A stretch of 64,000 nucleotides of DNA. Source: Cohaesibacter celericrescens. GTDB taxonomy: Bacteria; Pseudomonadota; Alphaproteobacteria; Rhizobiales; Cohaesibacteraceae. The stretch is from assembly GCF_002866925.1 (NCBI RefSeq), contig NZ_PKUQ01000008.1:32481-96480 (forward strand), written 5' to 3'. This document shows, piece by piece, positions 55,550-63,877 of the stretch. The notes below the pieces were generated by a model. It ran no database searches and had not been told where the DNA came from. It was given only the letters and a program-made list of their open reading frames with translations. Numbering within the stretch: position 1 is the stretch's first letter; each line of letters opens with the position of its first letter. Made by a program: the position numbers and the translations under genes.

Positions 55550-57160
55550 TTATTTCACTTCAGTGATGCGACCGTCCAGAACGGGTTTGAACCCTGGATT
55601 TTTAGCAATGTAGCTTGCCAGAACTTCTTCCAGGCCCGGACCGTAGTCATAGGCGTTTTTGCCGTCGGTTTTGAAGACTTTGTAGCCATCACCGCCGGAG
55701 CGCATATAGTTGTTGGAAGCCACACCATAGACAGCTTCTGGGTCGATTGGTGCCCAAGCTCCGTCTTTCATAACCTCAACAGAAATGACACGCTCACCAA
55801 CGGGTTTGGCTGCAGACCAGCTGTATTTGATACCGGCGACTTGAGGGAAACGGCCCGCGACTTTCTCGACTTGAGAAAGACCATTTTCCAAAGCTTCGAC
55901 AACCCCTGCCCCTGTGAGCTGGAAAGTGGCCAATGTGTTCTGGAATGGCAGAACAGACAGCACTTCACCCATGGTGACTTCGCCAGCCTGAATGGAAGAA
56001 CGCAGTCCGCCACCATTCTGAATGACGATGGAAACGCCCTGCGCTTTTACACGATCAAGGATCGCATCAGCAACAACGCTACCCATTTCGCACTCTTTCA
56101 AACGGCAGTTATCACGAGAGCCGTCAATGTCGGCTTCGATTGAACCGATAACCTTGACTTTCAGCTCTTCGATTGGCGCGCCCAATTCAGCAACACGAGC
56201 CTTAAAGCCTTCGTCCATAGCAACGGATTTGTCGAGCAGAATGGGATCACCCTTGGCAGAGATGATGTCGCCATTGTCATTGAAGGTCACTTCAATGTCG
56301 CCAACATATTTGGAATAGGCATAGGCCTGAACGATAGGCACGTCCTTGCCGTCTGGGTTTTTCACCATCACTGGATAAGGGCCAGCGGCCTTATCATCGG
56401 TGTTGGATAGAAGCGTATGGGAGTGGCCACCAACGATCATGTCAATGCCAGAGACTTTGGATGCCAGATCCATGTCTTTTGTCAGGCCTTCGTGCGTGAC
56501 GGCAATGATTTTGTTGACGCCCTGCTCGGTCAGTTCCTGTACGGCTTGTTTCAGATAATCCTCAGACGAAGAGAAAATGACCTTATCGCCGGGGGAAGAC
56601 GTTTCGACGGTGTCTTCTGCAAGGGTGGAGACAAGCCCGATTTTCTGGCCGCCGACTTCCTTGATAATGTAGCCGGAAATCTTACCTGCCAGCAGCGGCT
56701 CGCTGGATACGTCGATGTTGCCTGAAATCACCGGAAATTCTGCTTTGGCGAGGAAATCAGCGAGGCCTTGCGGGCCATCGTCAAATTCGTGGTTGCCAAC
56801 AGCCATAACGTCAAAGCCAATGCCATTCATGAATTCGACAGCGGCAGCGCCTTTATAGGTGGAATAAAACAGTGAGCCTTGGAACTGATCTCCGGCATCA
56901 ATGGTCAGCACATTTTTGCCAGCATCTTTCAGCGCAGCGCGGCGCTGGTCGAGCATGGATTTGACACGGGCGACGCCACCAAAGCATTTGCCTTCTTCTT
57001 CGCCTTTGGCGTTGCAAGTGGAGTCATATTTGTTGATCGATTCAATGCGAGAATGCAGATCATTGATATGCAGGATGTTGAGGGAATAGTCCGCATTTGC
57101 TGAGCCGGCAAAACCAACGGTCAGAGCCAAAGCGGCAACACTGGTGAAAAGTGCTTTCAT
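55550..57160 (-). CDS. Periplasmic 5'-nucleotidase/metallophosphatase (UshA-like)
   Basis: About 536 residues from ATG 57160 (GGAGG ten bases upstream). A signal peptide (MKALFTSVAALALTVGFAGSANA) is followed by a calcineurin-like N-terminal domain (HINDLHSR, DAGDQFQGS, GNHEFD, GGHSH metal motifs) and a C-terminal substrate domain with QNGGGLR and SNNYMRSGGDGY. It dephosphorylates nucleotides in the periplasm, freeing nucleosides and phosphate. Near ugp, it supports a phosphate-scavenging role. Confidence 0.92.
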   Translation of the reverse strand: MKALFTSVAALALTVGFAGSANADYSLNILHINDLHSRIESINKYDSTCNAKGEEEGKCFGGVARVKSMLDQRRAALKDAGKNVLTIDAGDQFQGSLFYSTYKGAAAVEFMNGIGFDVMAVGNHEFDDGPQGLADFLAKAEFPVISGNIDVSSEPLLAGKISGYIIKEVGGQKIGLVSTLAEDTVETSSPGDKVIFSSSEDYLKQAVQELTEQGVNKIIAVTHEGLTKDMDLASKVSGIDMIVGGHSHTLLSNTDDKAAGPYPVMVKNPDGKDVPIVQAYAYSKYVGDIEVTFNDNGDIISAKGDPILLDKSVAMDEGFKARVAELGAPIEELKVKVIGSIEADIDGSRDNCRLKECEMGSVVADAILDRVKAQGVSIVIQNGGGLRSSIQAGEVTMGEVLSVLPFQNTLATFQLTGAGVVEALENGLSQVEKVAGRFPQVAGIKYSWSAAKPVGERVISVEVMKDGAWAPIDPEAVYGVASNNYMRSGGDGYKVFKTDGKNAYDYGPGLEEVLASYIAKNPGFKPVLDGRITEVK

Positions 57161-57611
57161 GTAAGTGAAACCTCCAAAAAAATATGATCTCCCGCTCGAC
57201 AAAGATCGAGTGACGGATTTGCCCGCCCCGAATGACCGTTCTTAAGTCGGCTCGGTTCAGAGTCTGGCGAGGCCTGTCAGGGAGCCTTCGTTCGGGTTTG
57301 TATTCCGGGGAACCCAAAAACGAAAAATACGATAACGACCACACACAACTGTTTCATGACAATCATGGGTCTGACCAGCCCTGCTATCGATATCCCCCCA
57401 AAATATGTCGCCCCTTGTGGACATATACTGATCATATCATCGCTAATTAGGCAACGCGCGCCACAAATTACGGCAATTGGCACTTAATCAATCACACATG
57501 TTGCCGTTTCAGCCAAAGATGTTGCTTTATTGGAAGTGCGCTGGATCGGCATCGTGCCTTTATGATGTCGATCCAGCTTGATTGGCAAGAATGCGGGTCT
57601 AGCCAATCGAA
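57161..57611. other. Long region between the 5'-nucleotidase and the MDR gene
   Basis: 451 bases, A/T-richer toward the right end. It must carry the nucleotidase promoter (minus strand). A weak Pho-box-like match (TTGTCAT-GAAA-CAGTTGT, minus strand, near 57347-57364) fits only about 10 of 14 positions and I do not count it as a site. No convincing ORF, repeat or RNA gene is seen. Confidence 0.35.
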
Positions 57612-58646
57612 TTAGTGTTCAGCCACTTTGATGACCATTTTGCCAAAGTTGCGGCCTTCCAGCAGGTCTAGGAAAGCCGATGGCGCATTTTCCAGACCTT
57701 CGACCAGATGCTCGCGGTATTTGATTTTGCCTTCTTTGATCCACGCCATCATATCGGCAGAAAACTCTGGATAGACATGGCCAAAATCGTCAAAAACGAT
57801 AAAGCCCTGTACCTTGATTTTTTTGACAAGGAATGTGGACATCAACGCGCCTGACATGTCCGGTCCTTCTGGAGCTTGCGTGGCGTTATACATCGCGATC
57901 AAGCCGCAGAGCGGGATGCGGGCATTGGCGTTGAGTAAGGGCAGAACCGCCTTGAACACAGCGCCGCCGACATTTTCGAAATAGACATCAATCCCAGCCG
58001 GACAGTTGGCAGCCAATTGTTCGGCAAAGTCATCAGCAAAGCGGTCAATACAGGCATCAAAGCCCAATTCATCCACCGCGTAGGCACATTTTTCCGCTCC
58101 ACTTGCAATGCCGACGGCGCGAGCGCCTTTGATTTTGGCAATCTGCCCAACCTGTGAGCCAACGGCTCCTGTTGCCGCAGCCACAACAACGGTTTCACCC
58201 GGTTTAGGATCTCCGATTTTCAGAAGACCAGCATAGGCGGTGAGGCCCGGCATACCCAAGACGCCCAATGCCCATGAGGGTGCCTCTGGGTTCTTGCCCA
58301 TGTTGGTGACCATCGTGCCGTCCGAGAGGGCATAATCCTGCCAGCCGTTAAAAGAAAGCACCCAATCGCCAACTTCAAACCCCTTTACATTCGATTTGAC
58401 CACACGTGCGACAGTGCCGCCTATCATGGTGCCTCCGATTGCGACGGGCTCCGCATAGGATTTGGCATCGCTCATCCGGCCCCGCATATAGGGATCGAGC
58501 GACAGATAGACCGTACGCAACAGCATTTGGCCCTCCGCAGGCTCAGGGATGGCGTCGGTTTCAAGGCGCAAAGTGGCATCATCCGGTGCTCCAACAGGGC
58601 GTTGTGCGAGGATCAATTTACGATTTACGGTGTTTGATTGTGTCAT
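57612..58646 (-). CDS. NADP-dependent medium-chain reductase (CurA/LTB4DH type)
   Basis: A 344-residue zinc-free MDR enzyme. From ATG 58646 (GGAG six bases upstream): LILAQRPVGAPDDATL, YLSLDPYMRGRM, ATGAVGSQVGQIAKIKGARAVGIASGAEK, DVYFENVGG and LVEGLENAPSAFLDLLEGRNFGK are typical of enone/prostaglandin reductases such as CurA. It reduces activated C=C bonds of aldehydes or ketones with NADPH. A 15-bp regulatory box lies just upstream, the same as the one before the TetR gene. Confidence 0.9.
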   Translation of the reverse strand: MTQSNTVNRKLILAQRPVGAPDDATLRLETDAIPEPAEGQMLLRTVYLSLDPYMRGRMSDAKSYAEPVAIGGTMIGGTVARVVKSNVKGFEVGDWVLSFNGWQDYALSDGTMVTNMGKNPEAPSWALGVLGMPGLTAYAGLLKIGDPKPGETVVVAAATGAVGSQVGQIAKIKGARAVGIASGAEKCAYAVDELGFDACIDRFADDFAEQLAANCPAGIDVYFENVGGAVFKAVLPLLNANARIPLCGLIAMYNATQAPEGPDMSGALMSTFLVKKIKVQGFIVFDDFGHVYPEFSADMMAWIKEGKIKYREHLVEGLENAPSAFLDLLEGRNFGKMVIKVAEH

Positions 58647-58681
58647 GGGTGTCTCCTGAAGACTGAATGAACCGGCAATAT

Positions 58682-58696
58682 TAGACCGGTCGTCTA
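58682..58696. promoter_or_regulatory. NemR-like operator upstream of the MDR gene
   Basis: TAGACCGGTCGTCTA has arms TAGAC/GTCTA around CGGTC. An identical box precedes the TetR gene at 59377. It is 36 bases upstream of the MDR ATG; a -35-like TTGGCT and -10-like TCTAAT (minus strand, 17-bp spacing) flank it, so a bound repressor would block RNA polymerase. Confidence 0.82.
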
Positions 58697-58703
58697 TTTT
58701 TAA

Positions 58704-58719
58704 GCCAACATCTGTTGGC
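58704..58719. promoter_or_regulatory. Second palindrome in the MDR promoter
   Basis: GCCAACA and TGTTGGC form a 7+7 bp perfect inverted repeat with a two-base centre, eight bases from the TAGAC box and overlapping the proposed -35. It may bind a second regulator. Confidence 0.4.
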
Positions 58720-58765
58720 ATTATGGGGTTAAATAAGCGCCATTATATTGGATTGAGGGGGTGAG

Positions 58766-59356
58766 CTAACCGGTGGGGAGCAACATCTCGCTGTTGCGTC
58801 TGGCCATTCGAAAGGGTTCGACCGATTGTTCCAGTTTGGCCAACAGGCTCGCACCCAACCACATTTGATAAAGAAGAGATGCCGTCGCATCTGAATCAAT
58901 TTTGTCGGAAAGCGAGCTATCCTTGATACCAATCCTGATTTGTGTTGCCAGCCGATCAGAGATCCCAACAGCCCCTTTGGACAGGATTGAGCGCATCGCG
59001 TCTGACATGTCCGAAACCTCCGCACCCAATTTGACAATCAGGCACTGGCTTTTGCTACCCGGCGGTGATTGTGTGATGATCCACTGGTCGAAAAATTCCA
59101 TCAGGCCTTCGCGACCCGTGCGCCCTTCCTTACTCCAGAGAGTATCGAGGCGCTCGTGATAGGCCTCAACATAGAGCTCGAGTAGTTTGCACCCAAAATC
59201 CTCTTTTGAGGAAAAATAGTGATAGAAGGATCCTTTGGGAACAGACGCATGCTTGAGCAACAACCCAAGCCCCATTGCATTGAAGCCATGGGCCGAAATG
59301 AGCTCTCGTCCGACGGTTAGAATATGATCACGTGTCTGTTCTGTTTTCTTTTGCAT
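58766..59356 (-). CDS. TetR family redox/electrophile regulator (NemR-like)
   Basis: A 196-residue TetR regulator. HTH at ~10-55 (LLKHASVPKGSFYHYFSSKED). Cys105 in SQCLIVKL sits where E. coli NemR has its redox-sensing Cys106. It shares its operator box with the divergent-oriented neighbour enzyme and its own promoter, so it probably represses both until an electrophile reacts with it. The ATG at 59356 has AAGG upstream. Confidence 0.85.
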   Translation of the reverse strand: MQKKTEQTRDHILTVGRELISAHGFNAMGLGLLLKHASVPKGSFYHYFSSKEDFGCKLLELYVEAYHERLDTLWSKEGRTGREGLMEFFDQWIITQSPPGSKSQCLIVKLGAEVSDMSDAMRSILSKGAVGISDRLATQIRIGIKDSSLSDKIDSDATASLLYQMWLGASLLAKLEQSVEPFRMARRNSEMLLPTG

Positions 59357-59376
59357 GGTGACCTTATAGATTAGAA

Positions 59377-59391
59377 TAGACCGGTCGTCTA
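59377..59391. promoter_or_regulatory. NemR-like operator upstream of its own TetR gene
   Basis: The identical 15-mer TAGACCGGTCGTCTA as at 58682, placed 20 bases before the TetR ATG. Two exact copies 680 bases apart next to the same regulator strongly suggest autoregulation plus control of the MDR gene. Confidence 0.82.
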
Positions 59392-59438
59392 GTTATTTTT
59401 ATCAACAGGGCGTTTTGATGGTGCTTCAGGCTGTTTGG

Positions 59439-59840
59439 TCACCCTTGGGGTAGAGCCTCGACATAGTACCAGCGACCAGATTTCTTGCGAAAAAGGCTTA
59501 ATTCACGGTGCAAGGCCATGGCTCCGGCAGACAAATAGCGCGCTTCGAACAAAACCGTTCCATCGCGATCCTTTGCTGTGCCTTTCTCTACACTCAAGAT
59601 CTCAAGACCCACCCAATGGCTTTCGGAGGCCCATTTGGAAACAGCAAAACTGTCAAAATCGGGCTGGTATTTCGGCCATAAGGTATCTTTTAAATAGGCG
59701 ATATTTTGCTTCGCATAGGCCGTGTAGCGCGAACGCATCAAGGCTTGTGCTGTATCAGGTAGCGCAGTGCCAACAAGATAGCGTTCGCAACACGCACCGA
59801 AGGGTTTGTCGCTGCCACATGGGCAAGGATCTTGTTGCAT
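59439..59840 (-). CDS. YchJ/UPF0225 family protein with SEC-C zinc motif
   Basis: A 133-residue protein. The N-terminal SEC-C motif has CPCGSDKPFGACC, a zinc site, followed by the YchJ domain (SRYTAYAKQNIAYLKDTLW; SHWVGLEILSVEKG). Members lack a known activity. Compared with E. coli YchJ there is only the N-terminal SEC-C motif. Confidence 0.85.
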   Translation of the reverse strand: MQQDPCPCGSDKPFGACCERYLVGTALPDTAQALMRSRYTAYAKQNIAYLKDTLWPKYQPDFDSFAVSKWASESHWVGLEILSVEKGTAKDRDGTVLFEARYLSAGAMALHRELSLFRKKSGRWYYVEALPQG

Positions 59841-59984
59841 AATGTGTCGCGTCCCTTGTTTTCGTAAAGCTCAGCCGGATCTGTTGTATTTACTCACCAT
59901 CGCCTTTGCAATCTCGATCATCGATAAGACTTGATCTGCCCTGATAAATCTGTTGCATTCGGTCCAACGATTAGGAGAGATATC

Positions 59985-60644
59985 ATGCGCCGAGTTTGCT
60001 TTGTTGGAGCATCGACGACCGAAGGCATGGGAGATGAGGCAGGTCTTGGTTGGCCCGGTCGGCTTTGGCAGGCGCATCGTGGCAAAGTGACAGAATTTGT
60101 CCCCTATAATCTTGGCGTACGCGGACAGACCATGCATCAGATCAAGAAGCGCGCGCGAGAAGAGTGTAACGCGCGCCTGCTGCAGTCGATGGGGCCCTTG
60201 ATTGTGCTTGGAACCGGTGCCAATGACCTCTCCCGCTTTGCTGATGGCGACTATGACGGCAAGTTGCGCACACCGCGCGGCGGGCTGGCCCGTACCTTTC
60301 GGGCTTTGGTCGGGGAGCTCAAAGAGCTAGCGCCTATTCTTGTCGTTGGCCCCGCCCCCATTGATGAAGCGCAGATGCCCTATCGCTTGACCAAACAAAT
60401 GCAATTTGATTTTCGCAATGAAGACATTGATGCCGGATCGGTTCTCTATGCGGATATTTGCCGTGATCTCGACGTACCATTCTTCAATCTTTATGCAGCT
60501 CTTGCTGACAGTCCGGTCTATCGTCGCGCGCTTGCCGAGGGCGATGGTTTGCACCCGACGGGTATCGGCTATCAACGCTGTGTAGAGATCTTGGAAGACT
60601 GGATTGCCTGGAAGAAAGCCATAGGCGAAGGCTGGGTTCGCTAG
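59985..60644 (+). CDS. GDSL-type esterase/lipase (SGNH hydrolase)
   Basis: About 219 residues from ATG 59985 (TAGGAGA upstream). Block I is GASTTEGMGD (nucleophile Ser), the Gly/Asn oxyanion block is near TGANDLSR, and DGLHPTGIGY holds the catalytic Asp and His. It has no signal peptide, so it is probably cytosolic; the ester substrate is unknown. It is followed by a small membrane-protein gene. Confidence 0.88.
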   Translation: MRRVCFVGASTTEGMGDEAGLGWPGRLWQAHRGKVTEFVPYNLGVRGQTMHQIKKRAREECNARLLQSMGPLIVLGTGANDLSRFADGDYDGKLRTPRGGLARTFRALVGELKELAPILVVGPAPIDEAQMPYRLTKQMQFDFRNEDIDAGSVLYADICRDLDVPFFNLYAALADSPVYRRALAEGDGLHPTGIGYQRCVEILEDWIAWKKAIGEGWVR

Positions 60645-60720
60645 CCCCCCCCCCTTCTTCACATTGCATTCACCGGCAATCGGGCTTAAGGATGTGCCGA
60701 ACAAATCCAAGGAGACTTCC

Positions 60721-60954
60721 ATGCCCAACGTTCCCAGCATTTTCAATATCGGCAGCTATGAAATGATCGTGCTGCAGGTGCTCATGTTGGCGGGGATCAT
60801 CGGGGCCATTACGGCCAAAGCCAGAGGTCGGTCCGGCTTTGTTTGGTTTGTGATCAGCGTTGTCACCTGCGGAGCCGGAATTTTGGTTGTTTTGTTCATG
60901 CCAGTTGTCGAAAAAGCACCCACCAAGGCCTCGGAAAACAAACCGCAGGACTGA
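60721..60954 (+). CDS. Small two-helix membrane protein
   Basis: A 77-residue protein with two hydrophobic segments (YEMIVLQVLMLAGIIGAITA and SGFVWFVISVVTCGAGILVVLFM) joined by a basic loop (KARGRSG), then a charged tail. A strong AAGGAG site precedes the ATG. No family recognised. Confidence 0.65.
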   Translation: MPNVPSIFNIGSYEMIVLQVLMLAGIIGAITAKARGRSGFVWFVISVVTCGAGILVVLFMPVVEKAPTKASENKPQD

Positions 60955-60958
60955 CCGG

Positions 60959-61729
60959 TTATTTTCGATTAAGGAAAGCTGCAAAGGCGGCTTGCGCTTC
61001 AGCGGAACCAAGTTGAGTTGCAAAGGCGGCCGCTTCTTCACGAATACGGGATTTAACCTCCTCGACACCAGCTTTGCGCAACAAATCCCGTGCGATTTTC
61101 ATCGCCCCTACAGGCTTTGTCGCTATTGTTTTGGCCGCGGCCAAGGCAGTATCCTCCAATGCATCCGCACTGGTCACGGCATTGACTACGCCTGCTTTTT
61201 CAAACGCCATGGCATCAAAGGCCTGCCCCATACACAGCAACTCAAAGGCTTTCGGATGACCCATTATGCGCGGTCCCAATAGAGAACTGGCGGCCTCGGG
61301 CAAGAGAGCTAGATCGGTGAAGGGGGTTTTAAACAGGCAGCGCTCGGAGGCGACAACATAATCACAATGGAACAGCATCGTTGTGCCCACGCCAATGGCC
61401 AAACCGTCAACGCCAGCAATCAACGGCTTTTGTGACTGGGCCAAGGTGTTGAGAAAAGCAACAATTGGCTCTCCCAAAGCGCCAGCTGTTGCCATTTTGG
61501 CAAATTCCGCAATGTCGTTGCCCGCGCTAAAAGCCCCGGGTAGGCCGAGCATCAGGGTCGCACGTGTATCGACGTCGTCGTTTGCTCCGGTCAAGGCCGC
61601 GGCAATTGCGTCATACATGGGAAGAGTGAGGGCATTTTTCTTTTCAGGGCGATCCATGCGGATGGTGCGGACACCGTCTGCGACTGTTACCTTGATTTCC
61701 TGACAACCAGTTTCAATCTGCGTGCTCAT
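60959..61729 (-). CDS. Enoyl-CoA hydratase/isomerase family protein
   Basis: About 256 residues from ATG 61729. Crotonase-fold: RMDRPEKKNAL, GLPGAFSAGNDIAEF (oxyanion hole), VDGLAIGVGTTMLFHCD. The catalytic region FTDLALLPEAASSLLG has Glu in the PEA position, as in delta3,delta2-enoyl-CoA isomerases (ECI2/PECI type), rather than the two-Glu hydratase pattern. Isomerase activity is therefore more likely than hydratase activity. The last residues are AFLNRK. Confidence 0.88.
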   Translation of the reverse strand: MSTQIETGCQEIKVTVADGVRTIRMDRPEKKNALTLPMYDAIAAALTGANDDVDTRATLMLGLPGAFSAGNDIAEFAKMATAGALGEPIVAFLNTLAQSQKPLIAGVDGLAIGVGTTMLFHCDYVVASERCLFKTPFTDLALLPEAASSLLGPRIMGHPKAFELLCMGQAFDAMAFEKAGVVNAVTSADALEDTALAAAKTIATKPVGAMKIARDLLRKAGVEEVKSRIREEAAAFATQLGSAEAQAAFAAFLNRK

Positions 61730-61881
61730 AGTCATTCCACTCTTCGCCATATCGATAAATACACATCTAACGTATGGGGAATGCAACCGAATGACAATAC
61801 GACACTTTCGGTATAGTCATGCAAAGAAGAAACAGAATAGACACTGAGCACCGGGCATCATAGTGATGCCGAAACTGGGGA

Positions 61882-62118
61882 TCAATCAACGTCCAAAGGT
61901 TCGGTACCGACAGGCTGGCCTTCTGCAGAAAGGCGGATTTTTTCGACCTTTTCTTCTGCCTTTTTCAACAAAGCATCGCAGTGCCGCTTCAGTGCTTCTC
62001 CGCGCTCATAGGCTTCGATGGATTTTTCCAACTCAACATCGCCTCTTTCAAGACGCTGAACGATCTGCTCCAGCTCGGCCAAAGCCGCTTCGAATGTGAG
62101 TTTGGACAGGTCTGTCAT
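61882..62118 (-). CDS. xseB: Exodeoxyribonuclease VII small subunit
   Basis: About 78 residues from ATG 62118 (AAAGGAACG upstream). Coiled-coil small subunit: [52 protein letters not shown]. It pairs with XseA, encoded elsewhere, to degrade single-stranded DNA. In alphaproteobacteria it often sits with a histone deacetylase-like gene and dxs; here a lipoprotein gene separates the first two. Confidence 0.93.
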   Translation of the reverse strand: MTDLSKLTFEAALAELEQIVQRLERGDVELEKSIEAYERGEALKRHCDALLKKAEEKVEKIRLSAEGQPVGTEPLDVD

Positions 62119-62284
62119 GGCGAAGAACGTTCCTTTGGCGCAGAAAAGATGTCGAATCAAGCGGCGTCAGTGAGGTGCCGCTTCTTCTTCATACATGGAA
62201 ACAACGATCTGCAAAAGCCTTCCCGCATTGGAAGACTATATCCTTGGGATCGTTAAACCTGCATTTAACAGAAAAGTTTGGCGC

Positions 62285-62620
62285 CTATTTAGAGCAGTTC
62301 TTTTTGATCATCGTGGTGCGCACGGCATCCTGTTGACCCTTAAGATTTGCGATTTGCGGCGCGACATTGCCCCCCGAAAGGCTAGACACAGGCAAACCGA
62401 TAAGAATGACTCCAGCGATATCATTTTTGCGCGCTTGGTTTTGCTGACCGGCGGCTTGCATATAGGCCTGATTGAGACGTTTATGCTCTTCACCGAGCTG
62501 TTTGCAGCTAAAGCTGTCATAAATCGTCGGCGTTACATAGGCCGGTGCGATGGCATCTGGCTTCTGGGCACATGCTGCGACCGTCAATGCGGCCGCAACG
62601 GCAAGTAATATATTTTTCAT
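62285..62620 (-). CDS. Small lipoprotein of unknown function
   Basis: About 111 residues from ATG 62620. A signal peptide (MKNILLAVAAALTVAACAQ) ends at a lipobox Cys. The mature part has YDSFSCKQLGEEHKRLNQAYMQ and a short hydrophobic segment (GVILIGLPVSSLSGG), then IANLKGQQDAVRTTMI. Such small lipoproteins are common in alphaproteobacteria; their role is unknown. The ribosome-binding site is weak. Confidence 0.75.
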   Translation of the reverse strand: MKNILLAVAAALTVAACAQKPDAIAPAYVTPTIYDSFSCKQLGEEHKRLNQAYMQAAGQQNQARKNDIAGVILIGLPVSSLSGGNVAPQIANLKGQQDAVRTTMIKKNCSK

Positions 62621-62941
62621 GATACAACCATAAAGTACAGAATAATAATTCACAATTGACAGTTTTCAACGAAAGAGCTTCAAACCACGATCGCGCATTC
62701 ATTGGGTTAAATGAGGGGCAGCCCGCCGTGCCTCCCTGCCCAACCGAAGGCTGATAAGATCGGGATTAGAAAACAAGGGAGAAATGTGTGTCGTGCGTGT
62801 CTGAACGCTTCAAGACAGAAAGTTGCGCATTGGCACCTCGATGGACGTCAATGGGACAGCAGGCATAAGTGGCCAATAGAGAGAACTATTTATCGACCGA
62901 CGACTAACGCTCAAAACCCAACAGTTAGACGGCCGGTGGCC
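62621..62941. other. Intergenic region between the lipoprotein and the HDAC-family gene
   Basis: 321 bases. It holds the lipoprotein promoter and the 3' end region of the HDAC-family transcript. A short GGGCAG/CTGCCC stem near 62715-62740 is not followed by a T-run. The plus-strand frame in it is basic and without protein-like character. Confidence 0.35.
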
Positions 62942-63877
62942 CTATCCGTGCATCAAACGATCCACATGCACCGCGACTGAACGGGCCAGCGCGGTAAGAT
63001 CATAGCCACCTTCCAGCAACGATACGACACGGTTTTCACAGCATTTGTCGGCCACATCCATCAACTTGCCGGTCATCCATGAGAAATCGGCCTCGGTGCA
63101 GGTCAGGTCCCCCAGCGGGTCGCGGATATGGGCGTCAAAACCAGCGGAGATGATCACCAGATCGGGGTTGAAATTATACAGGGACGGCAAAATGCGGGAG
63201 TTGAACGCATCACGGATGTGGTCTGAGCCATCCCCCTCCCCCAGTGGCGCATTGACGATGTTTCCCTCATCATCCTTGCCCGTATCATTCCATTCGCCAG
63301 TACCGGGATAAAGCGGCATCTGGTGCGTCGAGCAATACATCAACGAGGGATCAGCCCAGAAAATGTCCTGCGTGCCATTGCCGTGATGCAAATCGAAATC
63401 AATCACAGCGACGCGTTCAGCGTCATATTTTGCCTGCGCATAACGGGCGGCAACCGCAGCATTGTTGAAAAAACAAAAGCCCATGGCACGGTCTTTTTCT
63501 GCGTGGTGACCGGGTGGGCGAATGCCGCAAAAGGCATTGTTGACCAAGCCCTGCATCACTTCATCTACCGCTTGCGTGGAGGCACCAATCGCATACATCG
63601 CGGCGTCAAATGTGCCCGGTGACATCGCCGTGTCACCATCAATGGACACCAAACCTTCTGCAGGCGAGAGGGTTTCGAGCATATCCACGAGGGCATGGGG
63701 GTGACATCGCAGAATATCTTCCCGTCGTCCCATCTGTGCTTCTTCACGTGGCATGAAATGAAATTTTTCATTTTCCAACGCCATATTGACAGCACGCATG
63801 CGATCGGGCCGCTCTGGGTGCCCCTCGGGTGTCAGATGCTTCACAAAGGATGGGTGGGTGATATAGACAGTCGACAC
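62942..63877 (-). CDS. Histone deacetylase family protein (acetylpolyamine amidohydrolase-like)
   Basis: About 311 residues from GTG 63877 (GGAGT ten bases upstream; a TTG at 63934 is in frame). Zinc amidohydrolase fold with HPERPDR, GIRPPGHHAEKDRAMGFC, IDFDLHHGNGTQDIF (zinc Asp/His), SAGFDAH (zinc Asp) and LLEGGYD. It probably deacetylates a small amine, polyamine or acetyl-lysine; not histones. In alphaproteobacteria it is often near xseB. Confidence 0.92.
   Translation of the reverse strand: MSTVYITHPSFVKHLTPEGHPERPDRMRAVNMALENEKFHFMPREEAQMGRREDILRCHPHALVDMLETLSPAEGLVSIDGDTAMSPGTFDAAMYAIGASTQAVDEVMQGLVNNAFCGIRPPGHHAEKDRAMGFCFFNNAAVAARYAQAKYDAERVAVIDFDLHHGNGTQDIFWADPSLMYCSTHQMPLYPGTGEWNDTGKDDEGNIVNAPLGEGDGSDHIRDAFNSRILPSLYNFNPDLVIISAGFDAHIRDPLGDLTCTEADFSWMTGKLMDVADKCCENRVVSLLEGGYDLTALARSVAVHVDRLMHG

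Noticed and set aside
57347..57364. Pho-box-like match before the 5'-nucleotidase gene
   Set aside because: Only about 10 of 14 half-site positions fit and the second half is poor.
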